A stretch of DNA of 57,887 nt from an uncultured Corynebacterium sp. (GCF_946223165.1 NZ_CAMIBP010000014.1:1-57887), one strand, 5' to 3'; counted from the first letter of the stretch, positions 26,228 to 35,373 are shown. The notes: generated by a model from the letters alone, not told the origin. Made by a program: numbers and translations.

Positions 26228-28348
26228 CTAGCAGGCGGCCTCGTCAGAGGCGGCAGCCTTCGGGGTGATGGTCAGCAGCGGCTGGCTGGCAGTGACCAGG
26301 CCGGAGGCAGCACCCGCGACGGAGAAGAACTTCTTCGTGTTCGTCACGACGACCGGGGTGATGAGATTGTAGCCCTTGGACGCAATGAACTCCAGATCGA
26401 AGCTGATGAGCTTGTCGCCGGCGGAGACACGCTGCTTCTTCTCCACGTGGACGGTAAATCCTTCACCACCGAGCTCGACGGTGTCGAGACCCACGTGCAC
26501 GAGCAGCTGCACACCGTTGTCCAGCTTCAAGCCCACGGCGTGCCCGGACTTCTGCACGGTCATGACGGTGCCGTCGGCAGGAGCGTACACAGTGGTGCCG
26601 CTCGGCTTAATGGCCAGGCCTTCGCCCAGCTTGGCGCCGGCGAAGATGGGATCCGGGACCTCGGCGAGGTCCACGGCCTCACCGTCCAGCGGCGAGTCGA
26701 GCACGATGGCCTGGTCCGCCGGGGCTGCGACGGCCACCGGAGCGGCGGCATCGGCAGCAGCGGCCGAACCGGCTGCGCCGGCGCCAGCGGCAACCGGTGC
26801 GGCATCGGAGGAATCGGCTGCGGCAGGCTCGGCTACCACGGCCTCGCCGCGCTCGGCGGCGAGTCGAGCCAGGACCTCTTCCTTTTCTTCCTTACCACGG
26901 TAATCGAAGAAGATGACGAGGAAGAAGGAGGTAAAGAACGCAACGGCGATGCCGATGAGGTAACCCAGCCACGGCGTCATGGCCGGAATGGTGAGCAGCG
27001 AGGTGAAGACGAAGGCGTTGGCCTTGATATCAAAGATGCCCATGACGACGCCGCCGGCGAAACAGCCCGGCAGCAGGCGCGGGTAGGTCTTCTTGAAGCG
27101 CAGGACGATGCCGTACAGGGAAGGCTCGGAAATACCGCCCAGCAGACCGGCGGCAAGACCACCCGTGGCAACCTGGCGCATAGCCGTATTGCGCTCGCGG
27201 ACCGAGACAACAAGCACGCCGGCCACGAGACCAAAGCAGGCAAAGTTCCAAGCGCCCATCGGGCCCTGAATGAAGTCGTAGCCCAACGTGGCGAGGTTTT
27301 GCACCATGATGGCGTTGAGCGGCCAGTGCAGTCCCAGCGGGACGAGGAACGGGTACAGCAGCGGAATAATAATCGCCAGAATGAACGGCGAGAAGTTGTT
27401 GACCGCGTTGAGGAAGTTGGAGATGCCGTTGCCGATACCGATACCGAACGGGCCGAGCAGGAAGGCCGTGAGCGGGATCATGATCAGCAGGGAGAAGAAC
27501 GGCACGAAAACCATCTGGATAGACGACGGGATGATCTTCTTGAGCCCCTTTTCCACCCAGAACAGGCCAATGGCGGCCAGCAGCGGCGGGAAGACCTGCG
27601 ACGAGTAGTCGTTGAGGATGAGCGGCAGGCCGAAGATCTTGACCATCTGGGCGTCGCCGCCCATGAAGTGGGTGGTGGTGGCCACTTCGCTCAGGCCAAT
27701 AAACTCCGGCGTGAGCAGCGCGGCCGGAATGGCGGCGCCCACCCACTCGTTAGCACCCAACTTCTTGGCCGCCGTGGCACCAATCATGATGGGCAGGAAG
27801 TAGAACACGGACTTCCACATGGCGTGCGCGAGCTGGAAGCCGGCGGGCTGCTCGGACATCGGCGCGCGGAAATCCTGGATGTGCGCGGTGTCGCAGAGCA
27901 CGAGCAGGGTGATGATGAGCGAGGCGCCCAGCAGCGCCCACAGGATCGGGCGGAAGGTATCCGAGAGGAACTCGAAGCAGTAATCCACCCAGCCGAACTT
28001 GCCGCGGACGCCGCCGTATTCCTTCTTGCCGTCGGCGCCCACGGTGGGGCCGCGACCCCTGGACGATGCCGCCTTGGCCGCGCCGTCCTCCGGGTCCACG
28101 CCCGGTTCGCGAACGATGGCGTTGTAGTACTCGGCCACGCCGCCGCCCATCACGACCTGGTAGCCGTGCTCACCCTGGCGGACCGTGCCCAGCACGGCCC
28201 TATCGGTTTCGAGTGCGGCCTCGTCAATCTTGGAGGTGTCCGCCAGCTGGAAGCGCAAGCGGGTGGCGCAGTGCGTCAACGACGTGATGTTGTCAGCGCC
28301 GCCAATATTTTTGATGATGTGTTGCGCGGTATCTTTGGTCGATGCCAC
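26228..28348 (-). CDS. PTS EIIBCA permease, beta-glucoside type
   Basis: A 706-residue sugar phosphotransferase transporter. The EIIB domain carries the phospho-Cys in SLTHCATRLRF (Cys27). The EIIC membrane domain spans roughly 110-480 (WVDYCFEFLSDTFRPILWAL, then GISEPSLYGIVLRFKKTYPR). After a Pro/Ala-rich linker, EIIA has the phospho-His in LLVHVGLDTVELGG (His618). The closest family by eye is the beta-glucoside (BglF/BglP) group rather than corynebacterial PtsS or PtsG. The start is GTG with AAGGAG 7 bases upstream. A perfect palindrome lies 31-46 bases upstream. No glycosidase or antiterminator gene is adjacent. Confidence 0.9.
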   Translation of the reverse strand: MASTKDTAQHIIKNIGGADNITSLTHCATRLRFQLADTSKIDEAALETDRAVLGTVRQGEHGYQVVMGGGVAEYYNAIVREPGVDPEDGAAKAASSRGRGPTVGADGKKEYGGVRGKFGWVDYCFEFLSDTFRPILWALLGASLIITLLVLCDTAHIQDFRAPMSEQPAGFQLAHAMWKSVFYFLPIMIGATAAKKLGANEWVGAAIPAALLTPEFIGLSEVATTTHFMGGDAQMVKIFGLPLILNDYSSQVFPPLLAAIGLFWVEKGLKKIIPSSIQMVFVPFFSLLIMIPLTAFLLGPFGIGIGNGISNFLNAVNNFSPFILAIIIPLLYPFLVPLGLHWPLNAIMVQNLATLGYDFIQGPMGAWNFACFGLVAGVLVVSVRERNTAMRQVATGGLAAGLLGGISEPSLYGIVLRFKKTYPRLLPGCFAGGVVMGIFDIKANAFVFTSLLTIPAMTPWLGYLIGIAVAFFTSFFLVIFFDYRGKEEKEEVLARLAAERGEAVVAEPAAADSSDAAPVAAGAGAAGSAAAADAAAPVAVAAPADQAIVLDSPLDGEAVDLAEVPDPIFAGAKLGEGLAIKPSGTTVYAPADGTVMTVQKSGHAVGLKLDNGVQLLVHVGLDTVELGGEGFTVHVEKKQRVSAGDKLISFDLEFIASKGYNLITPVVVTNTKKFFSVAGAASGLVTASQPLLTITPKAAASDEAAC

Positions 28349-28378
28349 GGGAAGTCTCCTTGCCTTGAGGGAATGTGC

Positions 28379-28394
28379 CCCGGTTATAACCGGG
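28379..28394 (-). promoter_or_regulatory. Candidate operator upstream of the PTS gene
   Basis: A perfect 16-base palindrome, CCCGGTTATAACCGGG, lies 31-46 bases upstream of the GTG start, and a second short inverted repeat (CTGGT-CAA-ACCAG, 28396-28408) sits beside it. The symmetry and position suit a repressor site; an RNA hairpin in the leader is the alternative. Confidence 0.5.
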
Positions 28395-28408
28395 CCTGGT
28401 CAAACCAG

Positions 28409-28656
28409 AATCAAGCAAAAGCTCACGTGTGACGTTACGCCCAATTTCGGGCAATGAAAACATCAATCGCTCACTCGCTTTCCAACATATTCCCAACATT
28501 TCCCAAGTATCACAAGGTAAAGCAGGTATAAAATGAGATCTTCCCTATAATTCCGCGAGAGGGTGAGGGGTTTTTCACACGAGTCACAGGTTATATCCAC
28601 CAGGAACCACGCAGAAGCGTTCAAACCCCGGCAGCTCGACAACGGCAGAAATATAA
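28409..28656. other. AT-rich intergenic region upstream of the PTS gene
   Basis: About 250 bases without a credible gene on either strand, between the PTS leader and the rpsA terminator. It is poorer in G+C than its surroundings and has TATAAT-like and TATAC-like hexamers near 28530-28550, so it probably holds the PTS promoter, but I could not place one with confidence. Confidence 0.5.
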
Positions 28657-28702
28657 AACGCCGCAGGCCCGCACCCCATACTACGGGGATACGGGCCTGC
28701 GG
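28657..28702 (-). terminator. Terminator of rpsA
   Basis: On the minus strand CCGCAGGCCCG (28702-28692) pairs perfectly with CGGGCCTGCGG (28671-28661) around a 20-base loop that itself contains a CCCC/GGGG pairing, then CGTTTTATATTTC follows. It ends 45 bases past the rpsA stop. Confidence 0.85.
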
Positions 28703-28746
28703 CTAGCAATTCATTCGCGACGCCCTAAGAGGCGCCTAACGCGAGA

Positions 28747-30207
28747 TTAGTTGCCAGCGAGCTTGTCGCGCAGAGCAGCGAGCTGCTCATCAGAGGCGAG
28801 GGAGCCGGTGTTCTCGGACTCTGCGGATGCCGGAGCTGCATCAGCAGACTCGGAGGAGTAGTTGGACACCTCGTCAGCAGAATCAGCGGCCTCAGCGGCT
28901 GCAACACGGTTGCGCTCGATCTGAGCGGTGTGCAGCTGGAAGCGGCGCTCGGACTCGGCGTAGCGAGCCTCCCAAGCCTGACGCTGCTCGTCGAAGCCTT
29001 CCTTCCACTCGTTGGTCTCGGCGTCGAAGCCCTCCGGGAACACGTAGTTGCCCTGCTCGTCGTAGGAGTCGGCCATGCCGTACTTCGACGGATCGAACTC
29101 TTCGGTGTAGTCCTCGTCTGCCTGCTTAACAGACAGGGAGATACGACGACGCTCGAGATCGATGTCGATGACCTTGACCATGACTTCCTGGCCAACGGTG
29201 ACAACCTGGTCCGGAACCTCGACGTGGCGCTGAGCCAGCTCGGAGATGTGAACCAGGCCCTCGATGCCCTCCTCGACGCGAACGAAGGCGCCGAACGGAA
29301 CGAGCTTGGTGACCTTGCCCGGAACGATCTGGCCCACAGCGTGGGTGCGGGCGAATACGCGCCACGGATCTTCCTGGGTAGCCTTCAGGGACAGGGAAAC
29401 GCGCTCGCGGTCCAGATCGACGTCCAGAACCTCAACGGTTACCTCGTCACCAACGGTGACAACCTCGGATGGGTGGTCGATGTGCTTCCAAGACAGCTCG
29501 GAAACGTGAACCAGGCCGTCGACACCGCCGAGATCGACGAAGGCGCCGAAGTTGACGATGGAGGAAACAACGCCCTTGCGGACCTGGCCCTTCTGCAGCT
29601 GGTGCAGGAACTCGGAGCGGACCTCGGACTGGGTCTGCTCGAGGAATGCACGGCGGGACAGAACAACGTTGTTGCGCTGCTTGTCCAGCTCGATAATCTT
29701 GGCCTCGAGCTCCTGGCCGATGTACGGCTCCAGGTCGCGCACGCGACGCATCTCGACCAGGGATGCCGGCAGGAAGCCGCGCAGGCCGATGTCGAGGATG
29801 AGGCCGCCCTTGACGACCTCGATGACGGTACCGGTGACCGGCTCTTCCTTGGCCTGGAGCTCCTCGATGGCACCCCAAGCGCGCTCGTACTGGGCGCGCT
29901 TCTTGGACAGGATCAGACGGCCTTCCTTGTCCTCCTTAGTGAGGACCAGGGCGTCGATGGTGTCGCCGACCTCGACGACCTCATCCGGATCAACGTCGTG
30001 CTTGATGGACAGCTCGCGGGACGGGATAACGCCCTCGGTCTTGTATCCGATGTCAAGCAGAACCTCGTCATGGTCGACCTTGACGACGGTGCCCTCAACG
30101 ATGTCACCATCGTTGAAGTACTTGATGGTCGCGTCGACTGCTGCGAGGAAATCCTCAGCGGTTCCGATGTCGTTGATCGCAACCTGAGGGGTGTTAGAAG
30201 ATGGCAT
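28747..30207 (-). CDS. rpsA: 30S ribosomal protein S1
   Basis: A 486-residue S1 protein that binds mRNA on the 30S subunit. Four S1 (OB-fold) domains are visible: GDIVEGTVVKVDHDEVLLDI, EPVTGTVIEVVKGGLILDIG, KGVVSSIVNFGAFVDLGGVD and GQIVPGKVTKLVPFGAFVRV. The C-terminal 100 residues are acidic and Ser/Ala-rich, as in actinobacterial S1. The ATG at 30207 (MPSSNTPQVAINDIG) gives the length usual for corynebacteria and has GGAG 10 bases upstream; an in-frame upstream extension has no family match. Confidence 0.97.
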   Translation of the reverse strand: MPSSNTPQVAINDIGTAEDFLAAVDATIKYFNDGDIVEGTVVKVDHDEVLLDIGYKTEGVIPSRELSIKHDVDPDEVVEVGDTIDALVLTKEDKEGRLILSKKRAQYERAWGAIEELQAKEEPVTGTVIEVVKGGLILDIGLRGFLPASLVEMRRVRDLEPYIGQELEAKIIELDKQRNNVVLSRRAFLEQTQSEVRSEFLHQLQKGQVRKGVVSSIVNFGAFVDLGGVDGLVHVSELSWKHIDHPSEVVTVGDEVTVEVLDVDLDRERVSLSLKATQEDPWRVFARTHAVGQIVPGKVTKLVPFGAFVRVEEGIEGLVHISELAQRHVEVPDQVVTVGQEVMVKVIDIDLERRRISLSVKQADEDYTEEFDPSKYGMADSYDEQGNYVFPEGFDAETNEWKEGFDEQRQAWEARYAESERRFQLHTAQIERNRVAAAEAADSADEVSNYSSESADAAPASAESENTGSLASDEQLAALRDKLAGN

Positions 30208-30409
30208 GTAGGTTATGCTCCGAAAGTATGTAGGAGGTCGTAATTGGACAGTTACGTGTCTCTCCACTTCTACCTCACTAGCTGGTCTTTTAAGAGCGGC
30301 GAGCACGGGCAGCGGGATCTCGACGTTATGGGCTTCAAGGCTCTCCTACGGTAACCGGGAAGCACACACGGCATAGACACGCCCATCCAACCCTACATAC
30401 ACGCAGCTC

Positions 30410-30438
30410 ATAATACAAATGCGACACGCCCGCCACAA
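30410..30438 (-). promoter_or_regulatory. Candidate rpsA promoter
   Basis: On the minus strand TTGTGG (30438-30433), a 17-base spacer and TATTAT (30415-30410). The distance to the rpsA start implies an untranslated leader of about 195 bases. This is a visual match only. Confidence 0.5.
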
Positions 30439-30460
30439 TGCGGTGCCGAAGCACGCCGCA

Positions 30461-31477
30461 CTAGGCCGGGGCTGCGGCAGGTGCGGCGCCAGTCGCAAGG
30501 GTAGTCTCACCATCCGCCGCAGCGGCACCGCGGTTGGCGAGCACCCACTCCGCGAACTTCTCCGCGGCGAATACTTCGCCCGCGGTCTGCGGCTGGGCGT
30601 GCTTGTAATAGTCAAGGTGCGTCGGTACCTTCGACGCAGTGCCCGGGGTGGTCTCGCAGACGATATCGCCCGGGAAGCACAGTTCTACCTTGGCAGCATC
30701 AGCCCGCACGCCGGCTGGCGCCTGCTGCCACATCATTCCGCCGCCGCCCGGTGCACCTCCGACGAGCTCCTTAGCGCCAGGCTTGACCACCGGGTCACCG
30801 ATGTACACCGAGCCGGTGAGCACCCCGCGTTTCATGAGCGAATCTTCCTGCACGTTGGTAATGACCGCGCCTTGGGAGTAGCCGATCTGGATGTACTTCG
30901 GGCGGCAGCCGGACTGCGCCTCGTAAGTGGAAATAGCCGCGGCCGTCCCCTTGATGCCCTCACTCACGGACCACTGAAAACTGTCTTCCTGCGAGCCGAG
31001 TAGCTGTTGCGGCGTCATGACTGACAGAGCGCGAACTAGGTTGAGGATGTCCACAGACTGGCCGTTGCGCAACATCCACAGCGCACGCGGGGTGTACAAC
31101 AGGCCTGGATAGGACTGCTCTTCAATGCCGATGACCTGCGTGTCCTTGAGCAGAGACTCCCCCTGATGCGCCTGCGCGTAGTGGGCCTCCGCGTAGGTGA
31201 GGAAGTCAGAGATGGTTTGCGACTCCCATCCATTCGATGTCCAGTCCGCCTCCGGCGAGTAGCGACGCGGCGCGATCTGCGACTGCTCCGAGCCGCGGGC
31301 TGCGATAACGACAGTGGCGGGACACACCTTCGCCTGGGTCCCCGCCTCCTCAGCGTGGGCCGCCGGCCCGGGGCCCAACACGGAGGCCGCCCCGAGGGCG
31401 ACAGAGGCGGCCGCGACGCACGCGGCGACGCGCGCCGACAGGCGCGGGGCGAGGAATCCGGGCAGTGTCTTGTGCAT
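30461..31477 (-). CDS. Secreted cutinase-like esterase
   Basis: A 338-residue exported alpha/beta hydrolase of the cutinase / CULP group. The ATG at 31477 gives a signal peptide (MHKTLPGFLAPRLSARVAAC, ending near AHA). Mature landmarks are VVIAARGSEQSQIAP (oxyanion region), the nucleophile elbow QIGYSQGAVITN, CFPGDIVCETT with the catalytic Asp between two Cys, and the C-terminal His in THLDYYKHA. Related proteins in mycolic-acid bacteria hydrolyse lipids or act on mycolates, so an envelope lipid role is plausible. The tail is Ala/Pro-rich. Divergent from the methyltransferase gene with 39 bases between starts. Confidence 0.85.
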   Translation of the reverse strand: MHKTLPGFLAPRLSARVAACVAAASVALGAASVLGPGPAAHAEEAGTQAKVCPATVVIAARGSEQSQIAPRRYSPEADWTSNGWESQTISDFLTYAEAHYAQAHQGESLLKDTQVIGIEEQSYPGLLYTPRALWMLRNGQSVDILNLVRALSVMTPQQLLGSQEDSFQWSVSEGIKGTAAAISTYEAQSGCRPKYIQIGYSQGAVITNVQEDSLMKRGVLTGSVYIGDPVVKPGAKELVGGAPGGGGMMWQQAPAGVRADAAKVELCFPGDIVCETTPGTASKVPTHLDYYKHAQPQTAGEVFAAEKFAEWVLANRGAAAADGETTLATGAAPAAAPA

Positions 31478-31516
31478 GCCATCATCATAGCCACTGCCCG
31501 GGTAAAATTCACCGGT

Positions 31517-32263
31517 ATGACTCACCCCCATGTTCGCACGCCGTCGCAGGCCAACCGGCGTTTCTGGGACGAGGATGCGGACCGTTACCACGCGGCGCAC
31601 ACCGACTACCTGTCGTCCTTCTTTTGGTGCCCGGAGATGCTCCACGAGGCCGACGCCCGCCTGCTGGGCTCTGCCGCCGAACTTGCGTCCGCGCGCGTCC
31701 TCGAGCTCGGGTGCGGCTCCGCCCCGTGCACGGGCTGGCTGCAGGGCCATGCCGCGTTTGCCGTGGGCATGGACATATCGGCGGGGATGCTCGGGCGCGC
31801 CACCCGTCCCGCCCCCTTGGTGCAGGCGGACGCCCTAGCACTGCCGTTTGCCGATGCCGCCTTCGACATCGTGTTCACCGCGTTCGGCGCGCTGCCCTTC
31901 GTGGCCGACCTCGACGCCGCGCTAGCCGATGCCGCCCGGGTCCTGCGCCCCGGAGGCCGCTTCGTTGCCGCGGTCCCCCACCCCATGCGCTGGATCTTTG
32001 CCGATGATCCGACGTCATTTGACATCCACATGAGCTATTTCGACCGCGCCTATCTCGAACACGACCCCGCCGGCACGCTAACCTACGCGGAGTTTCACCG
32101 CACCATGGGCGACTGGGTCCGCTCGCTGCGCACAGCGGGCCTCGACCTCGTGGATCTGCTCGAACCCGAATGGCCCAGCGATCTCCATCAGACCTGGGGA
32201 CAATGGTCCCCCGAGCGTGGTGAGATCTTTCCCGGTACCGCCATTTTCATCTGCCGACGCTAA
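31517..32263 (+). CDS. Class I SAM-dependent methyltransferase
   Basis: A 248-residue cytoplasmic protein with a Rossmann-type SAM site: motif I VLELGCGSAPCTGWL, the acidic loop VGMDISAGML, LVQADALALPFADAAFDIVF (motifs II-III) and LRPGGRFVAAVPHP. The N-terminal RFWDEDADRYHAAHTDYLS is common in the UbiE/Methyltransf_11 group. The substrate is unknown. The N terminus was set at the ATG giving MTHPHVRTPSQANRRFWDED. Confidence 0.88.
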   Translation: MTHPHVRTPSQANRRFWDEDADRYHAAHTDYLSSFFWCPEMLHEADARLLGSAAELASARVLELGCGSAPCTGWLQGHAAFAVGMDISAGMLGRATRPAPLVQADALALPFADAAFDIVFTAFGALPFVADLDAALADAARVLRPGGRFVAAVPHPMRWIFADDPTSFDIHMSYFDRAYLEHDPAGTLTYAEFHRTMGDWVRSLRTAGLDLVDLLEPEWPSDLHQTWGQWSPERGEIFPGTAIFICRR

Positions 32264-32278
32264 GCACCACGAACGCCG

Positions 32279-32585
32279 TCAGGCGCCGTAGACGTCCCGG
32301 AGCTGACGCTGCACCTGCACCCGCGCGTACCTCGGGAGCCCCAAGTCTTCAATCCCCTGCTTGGACCACATGCCGCGCACCATGCCATCGACGACGATCG
32401 CCCGCCGAAACACGCCCCTGTTCCCCGGAGCGCCGCACCGAGGCACAATCCTGTCCCTGCATGACGCCGAAGGCGCGGGCGGCATCGGCAGCCGTGGCCC
32501 ATCGTTGAGCGCTAAGCCCCTGGGCGACCAGACGCAGGCGCGCCCGGTGGCGCGGGTGCGTGAGCTCCTTAGTGGGCTGCGGCAT
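32279..32585 (-). pseudogene. Decayed winged-helix DNA-binding protein gene (HTH_42/AlkZ-like)
   Basis: Two pieces of one known family survive in different frames. The upstream frame reads MPQPTKELTHPRHRARLRLV, then AQGLSAQRW...AARAFGVMQGQD, the N terminus of winged-helix (DUF1006) proteins. The second frame reads GAPGNRGVFRRAIVVDGMV, RGMWSKQGIE and ends RQLRDVYGA, which fits the C-terminal segment (PGNNGVFRP-I-VDGRVVGTW in relatives). About 250-300 residues between them are missing, with the switch near 32440-32465. The first codons overlap the end of polA by 17 bases. Relatives include DNA glycosylases for crosslink repair; this copy cannot be functional. Confidence 0.65.
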
Positions 32586-35229
32586 CCCAGTCCTTGCCGG
32601 CGCCAGCCGACACCTCGAGCGGCACGCGCAACTCAATGGCGGAATCCATCTCCCGCTCCAAGATCTCTCGCACCTCGGCGAGCTCACCCGGGGCGACCTC
32701 GACCACGAGTTCGTCGTGGACCTGCAGCAGCACGCGCGAGGCCTTGTCTTCCAGGGCACGGTCGACACGCAGCATGGCGATCTTGATGATGTCTGCCGCG
32801 GTGCCCTGAATCGGCGCGTTGAGCGCGGCGCGCTCCGCGTTCTCGCGGGCCAGGCGGTTGTCCGAGTTGAGCTCGGGCAGGTAACGTCGGCGGCCAAAAA
32901 TGGTGGCCGTGTAGCCGTCCTTGCGCGCCTGCTCCACGACATCCGCTAGGTAACGCTTCACGCCGCCGAAACGGTCAAAGTAGGCCTCCATGATCTGCTT
33001 GGCCTCGCCTGCCGGGATGCTTAGCTGCTGCGATAGGCCGAATGCGGACAGGCCATACACCAGGCCGTACGACATGGCCTTGACGCGGCGGCGCAGTTCC
33101 GGCGTCACGTCATCGACGGGCACATCGAAGACCTTGGATCCGACGTAGTTGTGGAGATCCTCGCCCTGCTGATAAGCCTCAATGAGCCCTGGATCCTCGG
33201 AGAGGTGCGCCATGACGCGCATCTCGATCTGCGAATAATCCGCCGTGAGCAGGGTCTCGTATCCCTCGCCCACGACAAAGGCAGTGCGGATGGCGCGGCC
33301 AGCCGGGGTGCGCACCGGGATATTTTGCAGATTGGGATCCGTCGACGACAGGCGCCCCGTCGACGCAACGGTCTGATTAAACGTCGTATGAATGCGGCCG
33401 TCGGGCTGAACAGTCTTGATAAGGCCTTCGAGGGTGGTCTTGAGCTTCTGATACTCGCGGTGCGCGAGCAGGTGATCCAGGAACGGGTGCGGGTGCTCGA
33501 GCGCGAGCTGCTCGATCTCCTTGGCCGCCGTCGAGTAGCCCGTCTTCGTCTTCTTGGTCTTGGGCATGTCGAAGGTCTCAAACAGGACGACCTGCAGCTG
33601 CTTGGGCGAGTTGAGGTTGAGCCCGTCGTCGCCCGCGAGCTGGCGGGCGGCCTCCTCCTGCTCGGCGACCTGTGCCGAGAGCACCTCCAGCTGCGACTCG
33701 AGGGTGTCCACGTCCACCGCGATGCCCGCGGCTTCCATCCGCGCCAAGATACCCGCCAGCGGCAGCTCCAGATCCGTGTACAGCTCGAGCGAATCGATGT
33801 CCTGCAGTTGGCGAGTGAGCTCGCCAGCCAGCTCCATGACGGCCGCCGCCGAATCAACGAGCGTCGAATCATCCAGCAGGCTCAGCTGGTCGCTCGGCGA
33901 GCCCAGGGTCTTCTGCAGGTGGCGCTGGTACACGTCGGGCAGCTCGTAGGTGCGCTGGCCCGGGCGCAGCAGGTAGGCCGCCAGCTCCGTGTCGTGGGCC
34001 ACGCCACGCAAGACGATGCCGCGCCCCGCCAGCGCGTGGTACGCCGCCTTGGAACCGTGGAAGTATTTTTCTGCGTCCGACTCGAGCCAGGCTTTGAGGG
34101 CGGCATCGTCGGCGGCATCCAGCTCGGCGAGCTCGGCCTGGATGGCATGCCCGGTGGCATCGGCAAGCGCGATGGCCGTGGCGTCGCCGCGGGCGGGCCG
34201 GCCGTCGCCCTGAACATAGACCGCGACTCCGGACTTGCCGTCGAGCCACGGGGCCAGCGGTCCCTCGTCGACGACGAGCTCGGAGCCCGCGCTCTCCGCG
34301 GCCGGCTTCTGCGCCGCGCCGCCGTCATTGGGCACCGCCGCGAGAACGCGCTCGCGCAGGCTCGTGCCGAACTCCAGATCGTCGAACTTGGCGGCCACCT
34401 CGGACACCGCCGCGCCCTTGAACGCAAGATCCTGCGGACCGACCTCTAGGTCCATATCCGTGATCATCTGCGTGAGCCGGCGGTTCATCTTCACCTGCTC
34501 AAGATTCTCGCGCAGGTTATTGCCCACGACGCCCTTGACCTCGTCCGCGTGGGCCACCAGCTCCTCGAGGCTGCCGTACTGCAGGATCCACTTGAGCGCG
34601 GTTTTCTCGCCCACCTTGGGAATGCCCGGCAGATTGTCCGACGGGTCGCCGCGCAGCGCGGCGAAATCCGGGTACTGCGCCGGGGTGAGCTGGTACTTCT
34701 CCTCCACCGCTGCCGGCGTGAAGCGATGAAGCGTGGACACACCCTTCATCGGATAGAGCACCGTGGTGGTGTCGTTGACCAGCTGCAGGTAATCGCGATC
34801 GCCGGTGATGATGAGCGTCTCGAAGTCTCCCGCCGCCGCGGCCTGCGTGGCCAGCGTAGCAACAATATCGTCAGCCTCGAAATTCTCGCGGCTCAACGTC
34901 GTGATGCCCAGCGTCTCGAGCACCTCACGAATGAGCTCCACTTGGCCGCGGAATTCCTCCGGCGCGGCCTCGCGCTGCGCCTTATAGTCCGGGAACATCT
35001 CCGTGCGGAATGTCTTGCGGCCGACGTCGAACGCGACCGCCATGTACTCGGGTTTTTCCTCCGCCACGATGTTGGACATCATGGACAAAAAGCCGTAGAC
35101 GGCGTTGGTGTGTTGGCCGCCGGCGGTGGAAAAGTTCTCCGCCGGCAGCGCGTAGAACGCGCGGAAGGCCATGGAGTGCCCGTCGATGAGCAGGAGGCGA
35201 GGCTTGGATTCGGTCACGGGTGCAGTCAC
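32569..35229 (-). CDS. polA: DNA polymerase I
   Basis: An 886-residue family A polymerase for Okazaki-fragment processing and repair synthesis. The N-terminal 5'-3' exonuclease is complete (LLLIDGHSMAFRAFYALPAE, GDRDYLQLV, GIPKVGEKTALKWI). The middle 3'-5' exonuclease-like domain lacks the usual catalytic acids, as in other actinobacteria. Polymerase motifs are LLTADYSQIEMRVMAHLSED (A), RRRVKAMSYGLVYGLSAFGL (B) and LLQVHDELVVEV (C). The start is GTG. A tRNA gene lies divergently 64 bases upstream. Confidence 0.98.
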   Translation of the reverse strand: MTAPVTESKPRLLLIDGHSMAFRAFYALPAENFSTAGGQHTNAVYGFLSMMSNIVAEEKPEYMAVAFDVGRKTFRTEMFPDYKAQREAAPEEFRGQVELIREVLETLGITTLSRENFEADDIVATLATQAAAAGDFETLIITGDRDYLQLVNDTTTVLYPMKGVSTLHRFTPAAVEEKYQLTPAQYPDFAALRGDPSDNLPGIPKVGEKTALKWILQYGSLEELVAHADEVKGVVGNNLRENLEQVKMNRRLTQMITDMDLEVGPQDLAFKGAAVSEVAAKFDDLEFGTSLRERVLAAVPNDGGAAQKPAAESAGSELVVDEGPLAPWLDGKSGVAVYVQGDGRPARGDATAIALADATGHAIQAELAELDAADDAALKAWLESDAEKYFHGSKAAYHALAGRGIVLRGVAHDTELAAYLLRPGQRTYELPDVYQRHLQKTLGSPSDQLSLLDDSTLVDSAAAVMELAGELTRQLQDIDSLELYTDLELPLAGILARMEAAGIAVDVDTLESQLEVLSAQVAEQEEAARQLAGDDGLNLNSPKQLQVVLFETFDMPKTKKTKTGYSTAAKEIEQLALEHPHPFLDHLLAHREYQKLKTTLEGLIKTVQPDGRIHTTFNQTVASTGRLSSTDPNLQNIPVRTPAGRAIRTAFVVGEGYETLLTADYSQIEMRVMAHLSEDPGLIEAYQQGEDLHNYVGSKVFDVPVDDVTPELRRRVKAMSYGLVYGLSAFGLSQQLSIPAGEAKQIMEAYFDRFGGVKRYLADVVEQARKDGYTATIFGRRRYLPELNSDNRLARENAERAALNAPIQGTAADIIKIAMLRVDRALEDKASRVLLQVHDELVVEVAPGELAEVREILEREMDSAIELRVPLEVSAGAGKDWDAAAH

Positions 35230-35293
35230 GGCTCACCAGTCTACAGGGGCAATTTTTTTGACCCGCTCCCGTGCGCTACTATTTCTTCCTAGC

Positions 35294-35367
35294 GCCTCCG
35301 TAGCCCAATTGGCAGAGGCAACGGATTCAAAACCCGTTCAGTGTGAGTTCGAGTCTCACCGGAGGCA
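35294..35367 (+). tRNA. tRNA with anticodon CAA (Leu), short variable loop
   Basis: A 74-base cloverleaf. The acceptor GCCTCCG (35294-35300) pairs with CGGAGGC (35360-35366), discriminator A at 35367, CCA not encoded. The T arm is GTGAG-TTCGAGT-CTCAC. The anticodon loop is TTCAAAA with CAA at 35328-35330. Two oddities: the anticodon stem ends in an A-C mismatch next to the loop, and the variable loop has only 5 bases, whereas bacterial tRNA-Leu normally has a long arm. The D stem has only three clear pairs. It could be a real Leu tRNA of unusual form or a degenerate one. A strong terminator follows. Confidence 0.8.
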
Positions 35368-35373
35368 CGCTGC

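Noticed and set aside
25904..28432. 842-codon open frame opposite the PTS gene and coaE
   Set aside because: Antisense to intact genes; no ribosome site and no recognisable domain.
28349..28656. BglG/LicT-type antitermination site before the PTS gene
   Set aside because: The palindrome does not resemble the family RNA target closely, no U-tract terminator overlaps it, and no antiterminator gene is near.
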